Assembly (NCBI GenBank): GCA_009780275.1
Contig: WRAI01000001.1
Span: 86,363-150,362, forward strand
Reading direction: 5' to 3'
DNA from: Oscillospiraceae bacterium
GTDB taxonomy: Bacteria; Bacillota; Clostridia; Oscillospirales; UBA929
DNA: 64,000 nucleotides
This document shows, piece by piece, positions 25,000-34,289 of this stretch (positions are counted from its first letter, which is position 1; every line of letters starts with the position of its first letter). Below the pieces are notes generated by a model, which worked only from the letters and a program-made list of their open reading frames with translations, was not told the DNA's origin and searched no databases. The position numbers were made by a program, and so were the translations under genes.

Positions 25000-26301
25000 A
25001 TGCGTATCGAACTTGAAGATGTCGGCGGCCAACGGGTTGTCAATATTAAGGTAATCGGCATTGGTGGCGGCGGCAATAACGTTATTAACCGCATGATTAA
25101 AAACAATGCGGCAGATGTGGATTACATTGCTGTCAACACCGACAAGCAACAGCTTCGCACATTGGACGCAACGACAAAAATCCAAATTGGTGAAAAATTG
25201 ACGCGCGGACAAGGCGCGGGCGCGGACCCGGAAGTAGGGCGCAAGTCGGCCGAGGAGACACGTGCCGAATTGGCTACGGCGTTGGAAAACACAGACATGC
25301 TGTTCTTGACGGCGGGCCTTGGCGGCGGCACGGGTACTGGTGCTGCGCCTGTGATTGCCGACATTGCGCACGAGATGGGGATTTTAACGGTTGCTATCGT
25401 AACCAAGCCGTTTAAGTTTGAGGGTGCGTTGCGTATGGAGCAGGCTGAGCGCGGTATTGAGGAATTGTATACGCGTGTCGATTCGTTGGTGGTGATTCCA
25501 AATGAGAATTTGAAATTGGTGTCAGAACAGCGCATTACGCTGGCAAACGCCTTTGCCATTGCCGACAACGTATTGCAACAAGCTGTGCAGAGTATTGCCG
25601 ATTTGATTAAAATGCCGGGACTGATTAACCTTGACTTTGCCGATGTGACGGCGGTCATGAAAAACGCCGGATATGCGCACATGGGTGTCGGTTTCGGTGA
25701 GGGTAAAACCAAGGCTGAAGACTCGGCGCGTATGGCCATTCAAAGCCCGTTGCTCGAAAGCTCAATTAACGGCGCAATGGGCGTATTGGTCAACGTGACC
25801 AGTTCGGTTGATTTGTGTATGGAAGATGTTGATGTTGCGCTCAGTATGGTGAGTGATGCGGCGCATCCGCGGGCCAATATTATCTTGGGCGCCATCTATG
25901 ATGAGGGTATGGAAGATGCCATGCGCTTGACTGTGATTGCCACCGGCTTTGAAAAATCGCCTAAGAGCACGGCAAGTGCGCCGGTTGAGACAGAAAAGTC
26001 GGCAGGCACGTTTAGTGCAACAACTAAGCGTGAGCCTGTGGCGCAGCCTATGCCAAACTTTGGAACACCAACGCCAACAGCGTCGGTCGCTGAGCCGGAA
26101 ACGCCGCGTGCAGACGATTTTAAGCCGCCGTTCTTGGCCGGTATGCAAAGCAAGTCGACAAGTTCGACCTTCACAGCTGCACCTGAAACACCTGTGAAGG
26201 TAGCGTCATCAAGCGGTGAAAATAACGCGGAAGATGCCGATAAGTTTATTAAGGATATTATGAATGTCTTTGGCAATCGCGGCAAGCAGGACAACGATTG
26301 A
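25000..26301 (+). CDS. ftsZ: Cell division GTPase FtsZ
   Basis: 433 residues; polymerises into the Z ring. KVIGIGGGGNNVINRMI, GLGGGTGTGAAPVIA (tubulin signature) and the FKFEG segment are all intact. The ATG at 25000 follows AGAGGTG. A long linker rich in Thr, Pro, Ala and Ser (about 325-410) ends in EDADKFIKDIMNVFGNR. The usual C-terminal peptide (D-x-P-x-F-L-R type), which binds FtsA and SepF, is not recognisable, and ftsA is missing from the cluster. Confidence 0.97.
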   Translation: MRIELEDVGGQRVVNIKVIGIGGGGNNVINRMIKNNAADVDYIAVNTDKQQLRTLDATTKIQIGEKLTRGQGAGADPEVGRKSAEETRAELATALENTDMLFLTAGLGGGTGTGAAPVIADIAHEMGILTVAIVTKPFKFEGALRMEQAERGIEELYTRVDSLVVIPNENLKLVSEQRITLANAFAIADNVLQQAVQSIADLIKMPGLINLDFADVTAVMKNAGYAHMGVGFGEGKTKAEDSARMAIQSPLLESSINGAMGVLVNVTSSVDLCMEDVDVALSMVSDAAHPRANIILGAIYDEGMEDAMRLTVIATGFEKSPKSTASAPVETEKSAGTFSATTKREPVAQPMPNFGTPTPTASVAEPETPRADDFKPPFLAGMQSKSTSSTFTAAPETPVKVASSSGENNAEDADKFIKDIMNVFGNRGKQDND

Positions 26302-26302
26302 T

Positions 26303-26743
26303 ATGGCGAAGGCGCTCGTTATCGGCTGTGATCACACGGCGCGACCGTTGAAAGCAGTTATTGCACAGCTTTGCCGTGATAAGGGGTGGCAAGTTGAGGA
26401 TATTGGCACGCATAGCGATGAATCATGCGATTATCCGCTGATTGCCGCCGAGGCGGCTCAGCTTGTTGCTGACGGGAAAGTTGAGCGCGGCATTTTGATT
26501 TGCGGCACTGGTGTAGGCATGAATATTGCGGCGAATAAAATTAAAGGCATTCGTTGCGCTTGTTGTTCTGAGCCGTATACGGCAATGCTGATGCGACAGC
26601 ATAACGATGCAAATATGTTGGCCATCGGTGCACGTGTTGTCGGCGATGAGTTGGCGAAGATGATTGTAACGGCGTGGCTGGACGCGGAGTTTGAGGGCGG
26701 CCGGCACATGCGCCGTGTCGGACAAATTGATGCGTTGATGTAG
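26303..26743 (+). CDS. rpiB: Ribose-5-phosphate isomerase B
   Basis: 146 residues; interconverts ribose 5-phosphate and ribulose 5-phosphate. IGCDHTARPLK, GILICGTGVGMNIAANKIKG (with the catalytic Cys) and RQHNDANMLAIGARVVG are the RpiB/LacAB motifs. The start is directly after the ftsZ stop; no clear Shine-Dalgarno, so translation may depend on ftsZ. Sugar-isomerase relatives (allose or galactose 6-phosphate) cannot be excluded. Confidence 0.92.
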   Translation: MAKALVIGCDHTARPLKAVIAQLCRDKGWQVEDIGTHSDESCDYPLIAAEAAQLVADGKVERGILICGTGVGMNIAANKIKGIRCACCSEPYTAMLMRQHNDANMLAIGARVVGDELAKMIVTAWLDAEFEGGRHMRRVGQIDALM

Positions 26744-26798
26744 GGTGCGATGACCTTGAGTGCCGATGTTTAACGAGTCGCGGAATATTGATTGAATC

Positions 26799-28703
26799 AT
26801 GATAGAAATCACAGCCATTAATGTAACAAAAGAATTTGGGGCACGCACGGTATTTCGTGACGTGTCCTTTACCGTTGACGGCGGGCATAAAGTTGGGCTG
26901 GTCGGCAAAAACGGCTGTGGCAAGACGACGCTATTGCATGTTTTAACTGGTGCGCTGCAGTCTGATGGCGGCAGCATATCTATCGCACCGGGCCGGCGAG
27001 TCGGATTATTGTCTCAGATTCCCAATTATCCGCCGCATATGACAGGTGAAGAAGTAATTAAGACAGCGTTCGAGCGGCTCAATTCCATCAAAGCCGAGCT
27101 ATCCGTACTTGAGGTTGCTATGCAGAGTTGCCAAGACAAAGCTCTATTGGCGAAATACGGAAAGCTATTCGAGCAGTTTGAGCATGGCGGCGGCTTTACT
27201 GCCGATGTCGACTTTGCCAAGGTTAAGAATGGGTTGGGCATTTCGCAAGATGTGTTATCGCAAGAGTTTGAAAAGCTGTCAGGCGGTGAACGCACGCGCA
27301 TCAACTTGGCACGATTGTTGCTGCAACAGACTGAAATTTTGTTGCTTGATGAACCAACGAACCACTTGGATCTTGAGGCTGTTGAGTGGCTAGAGGAATT
27401 TTTGGCGACGTATAAAGGAACGGTGTTGGTCGTCAGCCATGACCGCGTGTTTCTCGACAAGGTGATCACACGAGTTTTAGAACTCGAAAACGGTGTCATG
27501 ACGGCATATACCGGAAATTATAGTCAGTATGTCGCTGAAAAAGATCAGCGGCGGCAACATCAGTTAAATACATATACGCAAGAGCAACGCAAAATTAGGC
27601 AGTTGCTCGATACAGCGCGGGTCATGCACGAGCGCGGTACCGAAAAGCAGCATAAAACGGCGTTTGCTATTGAAAAGCGCGCGGCGCGTATGGCGACTGT
27701 TGACAAGCCGCCGTCTGAGAAGAAGCTTAAAGCCGCTGTGAGCAGTCGTGAATTCAAGGGTGATGAATTATTGACGCTGCATGGTATCGGCAAGTCTTAC
27801 GGCGAAAAAGTGCTTTTCGATGATATAAAACTACAAGTCAAAGGGCAAGAGCGCATTGCCATTATGGGCGGTAATGGCACGGGAAAGACAACGTTGCTAA
27901 ATATCTTACAGGAACAAGAGCCGCACGAGGGACAGATTCGCTACAATCCATCGGTTCGGCTCGGTTATTTGCCGCAAATTGTGCAATTTTCTGTGCCGAC
28001 GCGCAGTTTAGTGGATACGCTGTTGTATGAGTTAGACTGCTCGGTGCAAACAGCGCGGGATAGGCTCGGCGCATTTGGGTTTTTAAACGATGATGTTTTT
28101 AAGCCGGTGAACGCATTGTCCGGCGGAGAAAAGAGCCGCTTGAAATTATGCTTGTTGCTGTTTCGCGATGTCAACCTGCTGTTGATGGACGAACCGACTA
28201 ACCACTTGGACATTGCAGCACGGCAATGGATGGAAGACGTGTTGACACAATATGACCAAGCATTATTATTTGTCAGCCATGACCGTGCTTTTATCGGAAA
28301 ATTTGCGCAGCGCATTTGGTTATTGGAAGGGCAGAAAATCCACGATTACGCAATGGAGTATGAGCAATATAAAATTGTGCGCACGCAGGAAAGTAAATCC
28401 CGGCCGCTTACGAGTGACATCTTCTTTCAAAAGGGGGCTGAAACTGTAAGGGATTCGCATCGAAGGTCCAATAAAAATGTGCAAACATCTGCCAATAAAG
28501 ACAAAGCTCGTAAGGATAAAACTAAGCAACGGCTGCTCGAACAACAACTCAATGCTATTGATGAAAAACTCGCCGATATTGCGCGTGAAATAGAAGAGAA
28601 TGCCAGCAACGCGAGCGAATTGCAATGGTTGGTGCAAGAACAAGGTATTTTAGAACAAGAGAAAGAGGAACTCTATGCACAGTGGTTTGCTATTGAAGAA
28701 TAG
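26799..28703 (+). CDS. ABC-F family ATPase (Uup/YdiF type)
   Basis: 634 residues with two ABC cassettes and no membrane segments. First cassette: GKNGCGKTTLL, LSGGERTRINLA, LLLDEPTNHLD. Second: GGNGTGKTTLL, LSGGEKSRLKL, LLMDEPTNHLD. The linker between them (about 245-320, EKDQRRQHQLNTYTQEQRK) is the helical P-site tRNA interaction motif region; the C-terminal 90 residues are a Lys/Glu-rich coiled coil. ABC-F proteins act on ribosomes, relieving stalls or antibiotic block; which one is not predictable here. No ribosome binding site is seen before the ATG. Confidence 0.92.
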   Translation: MIEITAINVTKEFGARTVFRDVSFTVDGGHKVGLVGKNGCGKTTLLHVLTGALQSDGGSISIAPGRRVGLLSQIPNYPPHMTGEEVIKTAFERLNSIKAELSVLEVAMQSCQDKALLAKYGKLFEQFEHGGGFTADVDFAKVKNGLGISQDVLSQEFEKLSGGERTRINLARLLLQQTEILLLDEPTNHLDLEAVEWLEEFLATYKGTVLVVSHDRVFLDKVITRVLELENGVMTAYTGNYSQYVAEKDQRRQHQLNTYTQEQRKIRQLLDTARVMHERGTEKQHKTAFAIEKRAARMATVDKPPSEKKLKAAVSSREFKGDELLTLHGIGKSYGEKVLFDDIKLQVKGQERIAIMGGNGTGKTTLLNILQEQEPHEGQIRYNPSVRLGYLPQIVQFSVPTRSLVDTLLYELDCSVQTARDRLGAFGFLNDDVFKPVNALSGGEKSRLKLCLLLFRDVNLLLMDEPTNHLDIAARQWMEDVLTQYDQALLFVSHDRAFIGKFAQRIWLLEGQKIHDYAMEYEQYKIVRTQESKSRPLTSDIFFQKGAETVRDSHRRSNKNVQTSANKDKARKDKTKQRLLEQQLNAIDEKLADIAREIEENASNASELQWLVQEQGILEQEKEELYAQWFAIEE

Positions 28704-29463
28704 GGGGGATTATCGCCCGTGGGGGCTGATTGCTGCGCCCATTTTCGCATTATTTGGGTTGTTGTTTGTGGGCGGCGGATCGTTTGGATTTCTGTATTTT
28801 TTATTGACGTGGGTGCTTGCGCCGTATTTTATGCTGTATGGATTGTCAGCGTGGCTATGTCGTCATGACGGGTTGATAGGTAAAGCGGCCTTTGCCATGC
28901 GCCGTGTGTTGCAAGGCGGTGTGGTGTGCGGGCTGATGTTGTGCATTGTGGCGCAGGGTTTTATTCTTGCAAATATGAGCGGTACACGCAATCAAGAAGC
29001 CGATATATTGCTCGTGTTGGGTGCAGGTCTGCGTGACGGACAGTACCCGTCGGGAATTCTTGCCGTGCGGTTGGATTTTGCTATTGATTACATGAACCGT
29101 CATCCCAATGTGTCGGCAGTTGTGACCGGCGGGTTGGGTGCAAATGCGCTGGTGACAGAGGCTGAGGCGATGTATGCCTACATGGTGGCACGGGGCATTG
29201 ACAGCTCGCGTGTCATGATTGAAGATCGCTCGACAACAACGGGCGAGAATATACGCTTTTCGGCGGAGTTTCTTGATGGCGCGGGACGCATCGGCATTGT
29301 GTCAAACGACTTTCACCTCTATCGGGCGCGATTTTTAGCACAGCGGGCGGGCTATGACGACATTGCGTTGATTTCTGTGCCGACGTGGAACAGAAATCAA
29401 CGCATAATAATGCATATACGTGAAACAGGCTCAGTAATTTTCGCATGGCTTGGAAGAAACTAG
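28675..29463 (+). CDS. YdcF/SanA-like DUF218 membrane protein
   Basis: 262 residues. About three or four membrane helices in the first 105 residues, then a DUF218 domain: ADILLVLGAGLRDGQYPSG, VTGGLGANALVTEAEAMY, DRSTTTGENIRFS and IVSNDFHLYRARFLA. Members of the family are linked to envelope integrity and vancomycin tolerance in other bacteria, with no settled reaction. The start lies inside the ABC-F tail with GAGGAA upstream, so the two are co-translated. Confidence 0.88.
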   Translation: MHSGLLLKNRGDYRPWGLIAAPIFALFGLLFVGGGSFGFLYFLLTWVLAPYFMLYGLSAWLCRHDGLIGKAAFAMRRVLQGGVVCGLMLCIVAQGFILANMSGTRNQEADILLVLGAGLRDGQYPSGILAVRLDFAIDYMNRHPNVSAVVTGGLGANALVTEAEAMYAYMVARGIDSSRVMIEDRSTTTGENIRFSAEFLDGAGRIGIVSNDFHLYRARFLAQRAGYDDIALISVPTWNRNQRIIMHIRETGSVIFAWLGRN

Positions 29464-29503
29464 AATTTGGAATAAGGGGTTGACTGAGGGCAGCCGTATC
29501 TAC

Positions 29504-29532
29504 TTGTCGTATTGTAAAATTCGTGCTATAAT
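29504..29532 (+). promoter_or_regulatory. Promoter of the repeat lipoprotein
   Basis: TTGTCG, 17 nt, perfect TATAAT, with AGGTGAT in the short leader. Confidence 0.75.
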
Positions 29533-29555
29533 AAGCATGTTGAGGTGATATGCCC

Positions 29556-31082
29556 ATGAAGAGAATTGGTATTTTCAGTATACTGCTTACGCTGCTTTTC
29601 GCCGCTTGTGCGTATGGCGTGTCGGGTGATGATTTGTTGGCTTTGCCGCGTCAACCATTGGAATTGCAAGCGTTGAGCGTTGAAATCGACCGTTTGATTG
29701 ATGAGCGCGGTGGTACACTGATTGCGCCTATTTCCGGAGCAAATCGTCAACCTATTCAAAAGCGCGACTTGACCGGTGACGGCATTGATAATGCTATTGT
29801 GTTCTATCAAGAGCCGGGTGGCTTGTATATCGCTGTATTTGCGCAAGCTGACGGAGAATTTGCGCCATTATTGACTATTGATTTGCCTGGTGAGACAATG
29901 GTGTCTGTGGCATATGCGGACTTGACCGGTGAGGGCACACTGGACATCATTGTAGGTACGCAAATTGGTGAGGAGCGCCCGCTGAAAACGCTGTCGGTAT
30001 TTCGCCTGGATGATGCAGTGGCGCGCAACATCTTGCACACTGATTACGATGCTGTTATCGTGCATGACATTGATAATTCGGGGCGCGAGCGTTTGCTAAC
30101 TGTTCACTATGATAATGATGTACAGGCGGGCCATGTTTTTCTGCATGAATGGATTGAGCATGAATTGGTGGTATCTTCGCTGGTCGAATTATCGAATGAA
30201 ATTTCCGGTTTACAGCATATACGATTTTCTGAGTTGATTGACGGACATCCTGCCATGTTTGTCACCAGTGTCGCTGTCGCGACAATGCCGATGGATGCAT
30301 TGACATCGACAGTGGCCGAGTCCGAGTTTGGTCGACGGAATGCAGTTGAAACAGCATTGCCGGAGCTGGTGATTATCGACGTGCCGATGGTTGTCACCGA
30401 TGTGCTGATTTACCGCGACGGTGTGCTGGAAAACATATCTATCGACACGGCAACGGCAAGGAGTGACGCAACGCGCCGTGAGGCGTTTCTGAGTATTGTA
30501 GATATCAACGGTGACGGCAAGCTGGACATTCCCATGCTATTGCCACTTATAAACAATGATGATGGCGATGATGATATCAATATGCATATCCTGCTGTGGA
30601 AAAATTTTAACGCTGATGGTGAATTGATTCCCGTGTCGCAAACGTTTCATAATTTTGCCGAGGGTTGGTATTTTATATTGCCTGAGCTGTGGCAGGACAA
30701 CACAGTGCGGGTTGTGCGGCGCGACGCGACGGTGCGCGAGCGGCAAGTGGTATTGGGTATATTGGGGTCGTGTATTTATCTTGATAACTTGTACAGTGGG
30801 GTGTTGTATGAAGAACATCCATATGACGAGCCGCTACGCGACGATGAATACAGTAGCGATACTGTGTATGACGCTATAGCGATTTCGCGTTTGACCGGCA
30901 TGGCAAATGGAGTGCCAGCAGACGGACGTTTTGAAGTGTTGCGGCGCAATGATGATGTCATTGTCGTCAAAATATTTGAATTGTGTGATAACATGGTGGC
31001 GTATCAACTTGATGAACAACAAGTGCGAGAAGCCTTGCATTGGATAGAAACAGACATGCTGTCAGATGCGTTGCACCATTGA
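29556..31082 (+). CDS. Lipoprotein with FG-GAP/VCBS-like repeats
   Basis: 508 residues; ATG at 29556 is 8 nt after AGGTGAT. The signal peptide ends in a lipobox LLFAAC (Cys near residue 18), so it is probably a membrane-anchored lipoprotein. Three spaced motifs DLTGDGIDNAIVF, DLTGEGTLDIIVG and DINGDGKLDIPML are Asp/Gly calcium-type loops of FG-GAP/VCBS beta-propeller repeats. No enzyme domain is recognised. It precedes a two-component system, which could make it an accessory sensor, but that is inference. Confidence 0.8.
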   Translation: MKRIGIFSILLTLLFAACAYGVSGDDLLALPRQPLELQALSVEIDRLIDERGGTLIAPISGANRQPIQKRDLTGDGIDNAIVFYQEPGGLYIAVFAQADGEFAPLLTIDLPGETMVSVAYADLTGEGTLDIIVGTQIGEERPLKTLSVFRLDDAVARNILHTDYDAVIVHDIDNSGRERLLTVHYDNDVQAGHVFLHEWIEHELVVSSLVELSNEISGLQHIRFSELIDGHPAMFVTSVAVATMPMDALTSTVAESEFGRRNAVETALPELVIIDVPMVVTDVLIYRDGVLENISIDTATARSDATRREAFLSIVDINGDGKLDIPMLLPLINNDDGDDDINMHILLWKNFNADGELIPVSQTFHNFAEGWYFILPELWQDNTVRVVRRDATVRERQVVLGILGSCIYLDNLYSGVLYEEHPYDEPLRDDEYSSDTVYDAIAISRLTGMANGVPADGRFEVLRRNDDVIVVKIFELCDNMVAYQLDEQQVREALHWIETDMLSDALHH

Positions 31083-31089
31083 TAAAGGG

Positions 31090-31166
31090 TTGCCGAACAG
31101 CCGGTGCAGGAGAGGCTAAGCAGAATGCTTAGATGGCTGACCGTGAGGCGTAACAGGAAAGGAGGG
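31090..31166 (+). repeat. Dispersed leader repeat, split copy ahead of the response regulator
   Basis: TTGCCGAACAG at 31090-31100 and GTGAGGCGTAACAGG at 31143-31157 are the two ends of the element, here separated by about 42 nt holding a hairpin CTAAGC-AGAAT-GCTTAG. The end runs into the GGAGGG ribosome binding site. Confidence 0.5.
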
Positions 31167-31171
31167 CTATT

Positions 31172-31855
31172 ATGCCAAAAAAAATACTCATTCTTGAAGA
31201 TGAGGCAAGCATTCGTAGCTTTGTGGTCATTAATCTCAAGCGCGGTGGTTATGAAGTTGTTGAGGCAGCGACTGGCGCGGCGGCATTGGCCGCCGTTGCA
31301 GAGCACCCCGACATACAGCTGGCCCTTCTCGACTTGATGCTGCCCGATATGGATGGCTTTGAAGTCTGTCGAGCCATTCATGCTGCGCGCCCGCACATGG
31401 GTATTATCATGTTGACGGCACGAAGCGGTGAAGTCGATAAAGTAACCGGGCTGATGACAGGTGCTGATGATTACATGACAAAACCTTTTTCGCCGACTGA
31501 GTTGTTGGCGCGTATTGATGCGGTGTACCGCCGCTTGGGGCAGGAGACGCAAAGCTCGACTGAGATAGTCAGCGGACCATTTCTGCTCAACATTGCCACG
31601 CGCATGTTGTATAAACGTGGGCGCGAAATCAAGTTGACGCAGGTAGAGTATGCTATGATGAAGCTCTTTTTGGACAATCCGAATGCGGCATTGAGCCGCG
31701 AGATGTTGCTCGAAAAGGTGTGGGAAAAAGAGCATAGCGATTTGAAAATTGTTGATGTCAATGTGCGGCGGCTGCGGATTAAAGTTGAAGACGACAGTAA
31801 TAACCCAAGACATATTACAACAGTATGGGGCTACGGATACAAATGGGAGATGTAA
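31172..31855 (+). CDS. OmpR/PhoB-type response regulator
   Basis: 227 residues. Receiver domain 1-120: LEDEASIRSF acidic pair, LALLDLMLPDMDGFE with the phosphorylated Asp near residue 52, MLTARSGEVDKV and MTKPFSPTELLARI with the conserved Lys. Winged-helix domain 130-227 (LTQVEYAMMKLFLDNPNAALSR shape, then DVNVRRLRIKVEDD and TVWGYGYKWEM). It overlaps the histidine kinase gene, so they form one system. Similar in layout to WalR/PhoP/SrrA; the target genes are unknown. Confidence 0.94.
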   Translation: MPKKILILEDEASIRSFVVINLKRGGYEVVEAATGAAALAAVAEHPDIQLALLDLMLPDMDGFEVCRAIHAARPHMGIIMLTARSGEVDKVTGLMTGADDYMTKPFSPTELLARIDAVYRRLGQETQSSTEIVSGPFLLNIATRMLYKRGREIKLTQVEYAMMKLFLDNPNAALSREMLLEKVWEKEHSDLKIVDVNVRRLRIKVEDDSNNPRHITTVWGYGYKWEM

Positions 31856-33315
31856 AAAAACAATACCGTAATAACCATCGTCAACGGGGCGGTTTAAGGC
31901 GGCGATGGGTGCGCAATAGTTTAGTCGTAGTGGTGGGCGTAGTGCTTGTGGTGGTATTGGCGTTTTTTGTTATCGTTGCTGACTACTATTACGGCAATGT
32001 TGAAACAAATTTGCGCACGCGAGCATCTGTCGCGGCACGGTCGTTGACAGGGGTCAACATACTTGGTGATGAGGCGTTTAGTGCTGCTATCATTCAGTAT
32101 GTCGAATATTTTGCCGACCGCGGCTCGATTGAAGCGCAATTTATCGGGCAAAACGGACGAATCGTGCGCACATCGACTGGCTTGACAGCTGATTTTTCGC
32201 CGGCAACGCCAGACGTGGCGCAAGCCATGGGCGGTGGCGGGATGTCATCATCGCGTGGCATGGATGACGTGACAGGCGAGCGCGTGGTGAGCGTAACCAC
32301 GCCCCTACACGACGGTAACGGTCGGTTGGTCGGGGCACTGCGGCTGGTGACGTCATTGCGCCGTGCCGATGCGCGTATCGCGCAAAGTATGATGGAAGCA
32401 TTGGTTGTGGGTCTTTTGGCGGTGATGTTGATTATCGTTGTCAACTTTGTTTTTATCAACTCGGTGACTAAGTCGCTGCGCGAAATTAACGACACGGCGT
32501 GCCAAATCGCGGCAGGCGGGTATGGTATTCGTATTGAGAAGAAATATAACGATGAAATTGGACAGTTGGCTGAAACGCTCAACCACATGTCAGCAGAAAT
32601 TCGCACTGCTGAAACAATTAAGTCCGATTTTGTCAGCAACGTCAGTCATGAGTTGCGTACGCCGTTGACTGCCATTTCCGGTTGGGGTGAAACGTTGTTG
32701 GCAGGCGATGTGACTGACGAGGAAGATGTGCGGCAAGGTATTCGCATTATGCTCAAAGAAACGGGGCGGTTGTCGCGCATGGTTGAGCAGTTGCTCGACT
32801 TTACTAAGCAAGAGTCTGACCGCTTTGTCATGACGATGGAGCCTTTCGACTTAGGTACTGAATTAGGCGAGCTGCTCAGCTTTTATCGCGATGTATACAA
32901 CGCTGAAGGCATTGCGGTACATTACGATGCATTGTCCAAGGAAAACACAAGCATCGTAGGCGACAAAGAGCGCATTAAGCAAGTGATGATTAATCTGCTG
33001 GACAATTCCGCCAAACATGGACTTGCCGACTTGGACGTTACCGATGAGAATAAACGCATTGATGTGAGTTTACAAAGTGTTGATGACAAGCTTGTTATTG
33101 CAGTTCGCGATCATGGGAAAGGTGTCGCGCCGGAAGATATTTCGCACGTTAAGTTGAAATATTACCGCGGAACCTCGGGCGCACGCGGCAGTGGCATCGG
33201 GCTGACCATTGCCGATGAAATCGTGCGCGCGCACAACGGAAGTCTGGACATTGAAAGCGCACCAGATGGCGGCACGATGGTGACGGTGACGCTGCCGCAG
33301 CTGACAACGACCTAG
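31843..33315 (+). CDS. Membrane sensor histidine kinase
   Basis: About 490 residues (an ATG at 31825 would add 6). Membrane helix 1 near 25-48, an extracytoplasmic sensor segment of roughly 115 residues, helix 2 near 180-203, HAMP, then FVSNVSHELRTPLTAISGW with the phosphorylated His, NLLDNSAKHG (N box), RDHGKGVAPEDI and GSGIGLTIADE (G boxes). The sensor part resembles the small PAS-like extracellular domains of WalK/PhoR kinases. The ligand is unknown. It overlaps the regulator gene by 13 nt. Confidence 0.93.
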   Translation: MGDVKKQYRNNHRQRGGLRRRWVRNSLVVVVGVVLVVVLAFFVIVADYYYGNVETNLRTRASVAARSLTGVNILGDEAFSAAIIQYVEYFADRGSIEAQFIGQNGRIVRTSTGLTADFSPATPDVAQAMGGGGMSSSRGMDDVTGERVVSVTTPLHDGNGRLVGALRLVTSLRRADARIAQSMMEALVVGLLAVMLIIVVNFVFINSVTKSLREINDTACQIAAGGYGIRIEKKYNDEIGQLAETLNHMSAEIRTAETIKSDFVSNVSHELRTPLTAISGWGETLLAGDVTDEEDVRQGIRIMLKETGRLSRMVEQLLDFTKQESDRFVMTMEPFDLGTELGELLSFYRDVYNAEGIAVHYDALSKENTSIVGDKERIKQVMINLLDNSAKHGLADLDVTDENKRIDVSLQSVDDKLVIAVRDHGKGVAPEDISHVKLKYYRGTSGARGSGIGLTIADEIVRAHNGSLDIESAPDGGTMVTVTLPQLTTT

Positions 33316-33439
33316 AATGCAACAGAAAAACGGACGGAGATTCGGCGGACTGCCATAAGACAGTATCAATAAAACAAAAACATGGCAGTCGCCATAGGGT
33401 AAACAAGCACCGTGCCACATATGTAGCACGGTGCTTGTT

Positions 33440-33459
33440 AGTGCCAAAACGGCACTTTT
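33440..33459 (+). terminator. Intrinsic terminator after the two-component genes
   Basis: AGTGCC-AAAAC-GGCACT followed by TTT, directly after a strong GC-rich hairpin. Confidence 0.6.
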
Positions 33460-33634
33460 GAAAGCAACTTCGGGACAAATTGCAGCGCCCCCTGTCAAGT
33501 AGACAAGCGGGGCAGTCAAGGGCGTGGTACACGCCGCCGTAGGCGGTTTACCCTTGACGGAGGCGTGCAGGCTATGCACATTGCGTCCGGCGGCGGGGGC
33601 ATATATCCTCCGGAGCCGGCTACCTTTCGCAATA

Positions 33635-33663
33635 TTGACTTTGCCACCATGTCGTGGTATAGT
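33635..33663 (+). promoter_or_regulatory. Promoter of the first Cys-rich protein
   Basis: TTGACT, 17 nt, TATAGT; GGAGG follows in the leader. Confidence 0.7.
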
Positions 33664-33725
33664 GGTTTCGTTATCTGCGTTCGGCGTGATATTCAAAATT
33701 TATATTTTCGGAGGCAGATGGTAAA

Positions 33726-34289
33726 ATGCGGGAACTTAAAAGGAATAACAAACCAACACCAAAGATTGTTGCCGCTGAATTTCTGAGTGAAGATAAGTTG
33801 CACGACATCATAAATTTTACTGACTTTTTACATGACAACGGGCTTAAACTACGTTGGGCAGCAAGAAATGCTTGGACAGTCAAGTTTTTTTGTAATCCTA
33901 TAATGAGTCGTCTTCGTATAAATACAGATGAAAAAAGTTGGAATGTCCAACTAAACTTCTTTTACAAATATAATGATAAGATAACAGACGATGGATTAAA
34001 GAACTTTGTTTGGGAAAATTTGTATTACAGCCGCGCGGGGTGTCATCAGGACGCTGATGGAAATTGCCGGAATCAATCATGCGCGAATGTTTTAGGCAAA
34101 AAAATTGATAGGGTATGCTGTTGTGGGCAAATTAAAATTGTAAATCCTACCGGACAAGCGGTAGAATGTATCAAAGCGTTAGTGCTGATAGCAAAAGAGA
34201 TAGTCGAAAATGCAATTGCGGAAGGACGCATTGAAAAATCTAACAAAAACGTGAGCTATGATTTGATAGGCAACACCCCAATTGATTGA
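33726..34289 (+). CDS. Unknown Cys-rich protein (paralogue A)
   Basis: 187 residues, no signal peptide or membrane segment. The second half has the pattern G-C-x7-NC-x4-SC, then IDRVCCCG and IVNPTGQAVECIKALV. The ordered Cys residues suggest a metal site. A similar layout (Trp-rich beta part, Cys cluster, then C-x-n-NPT and an amphipathic helix) is found in the next gene, so the two are distant paralogues. The region has a lower GC content than its neighbours. Family not recognised. GGAGG lies 11 nt before the ATG; spacing is longer than usual. Confidence 0.7.
   Translation: MRELKRNNKPTPKIVAAEFLSEDKLHDIINFTDFLHDNGLKLRWAARNAWTVKFFCNPIMSRLRINTDEKSWNVQLNFFYKYNDKITDDGLKNFVWENLYYSRAGCHQDADGNCRNQSCANVLGKKIDRVCCCGQIKIVNPTGQAVECIKALVLIAKEIVENAIAEGRIEKSNKNVSYDLIGNTPID

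Larger units (their letters stand above)
33316..33725. other. Intergenic region dense in inverted repeats
   Basis: Contains in order: GACTGCCAT (33348) with ATGGCAGTC (33382); a 14-bp perfect stem AACAAGCACCGTGC/GCACGGTGCTTGTT (33402-33439) whose loop ACATATGT is itself self-complementary; a terminator at 33440-33459; TCAAGGG (33516) with CCCTTGA (33551) enclosing two small hairpins; then a promoter at 33635-33663. No gene is recognised. It may encode a structured RNA or be the remains of a mobile element. Confidence 0.6.
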
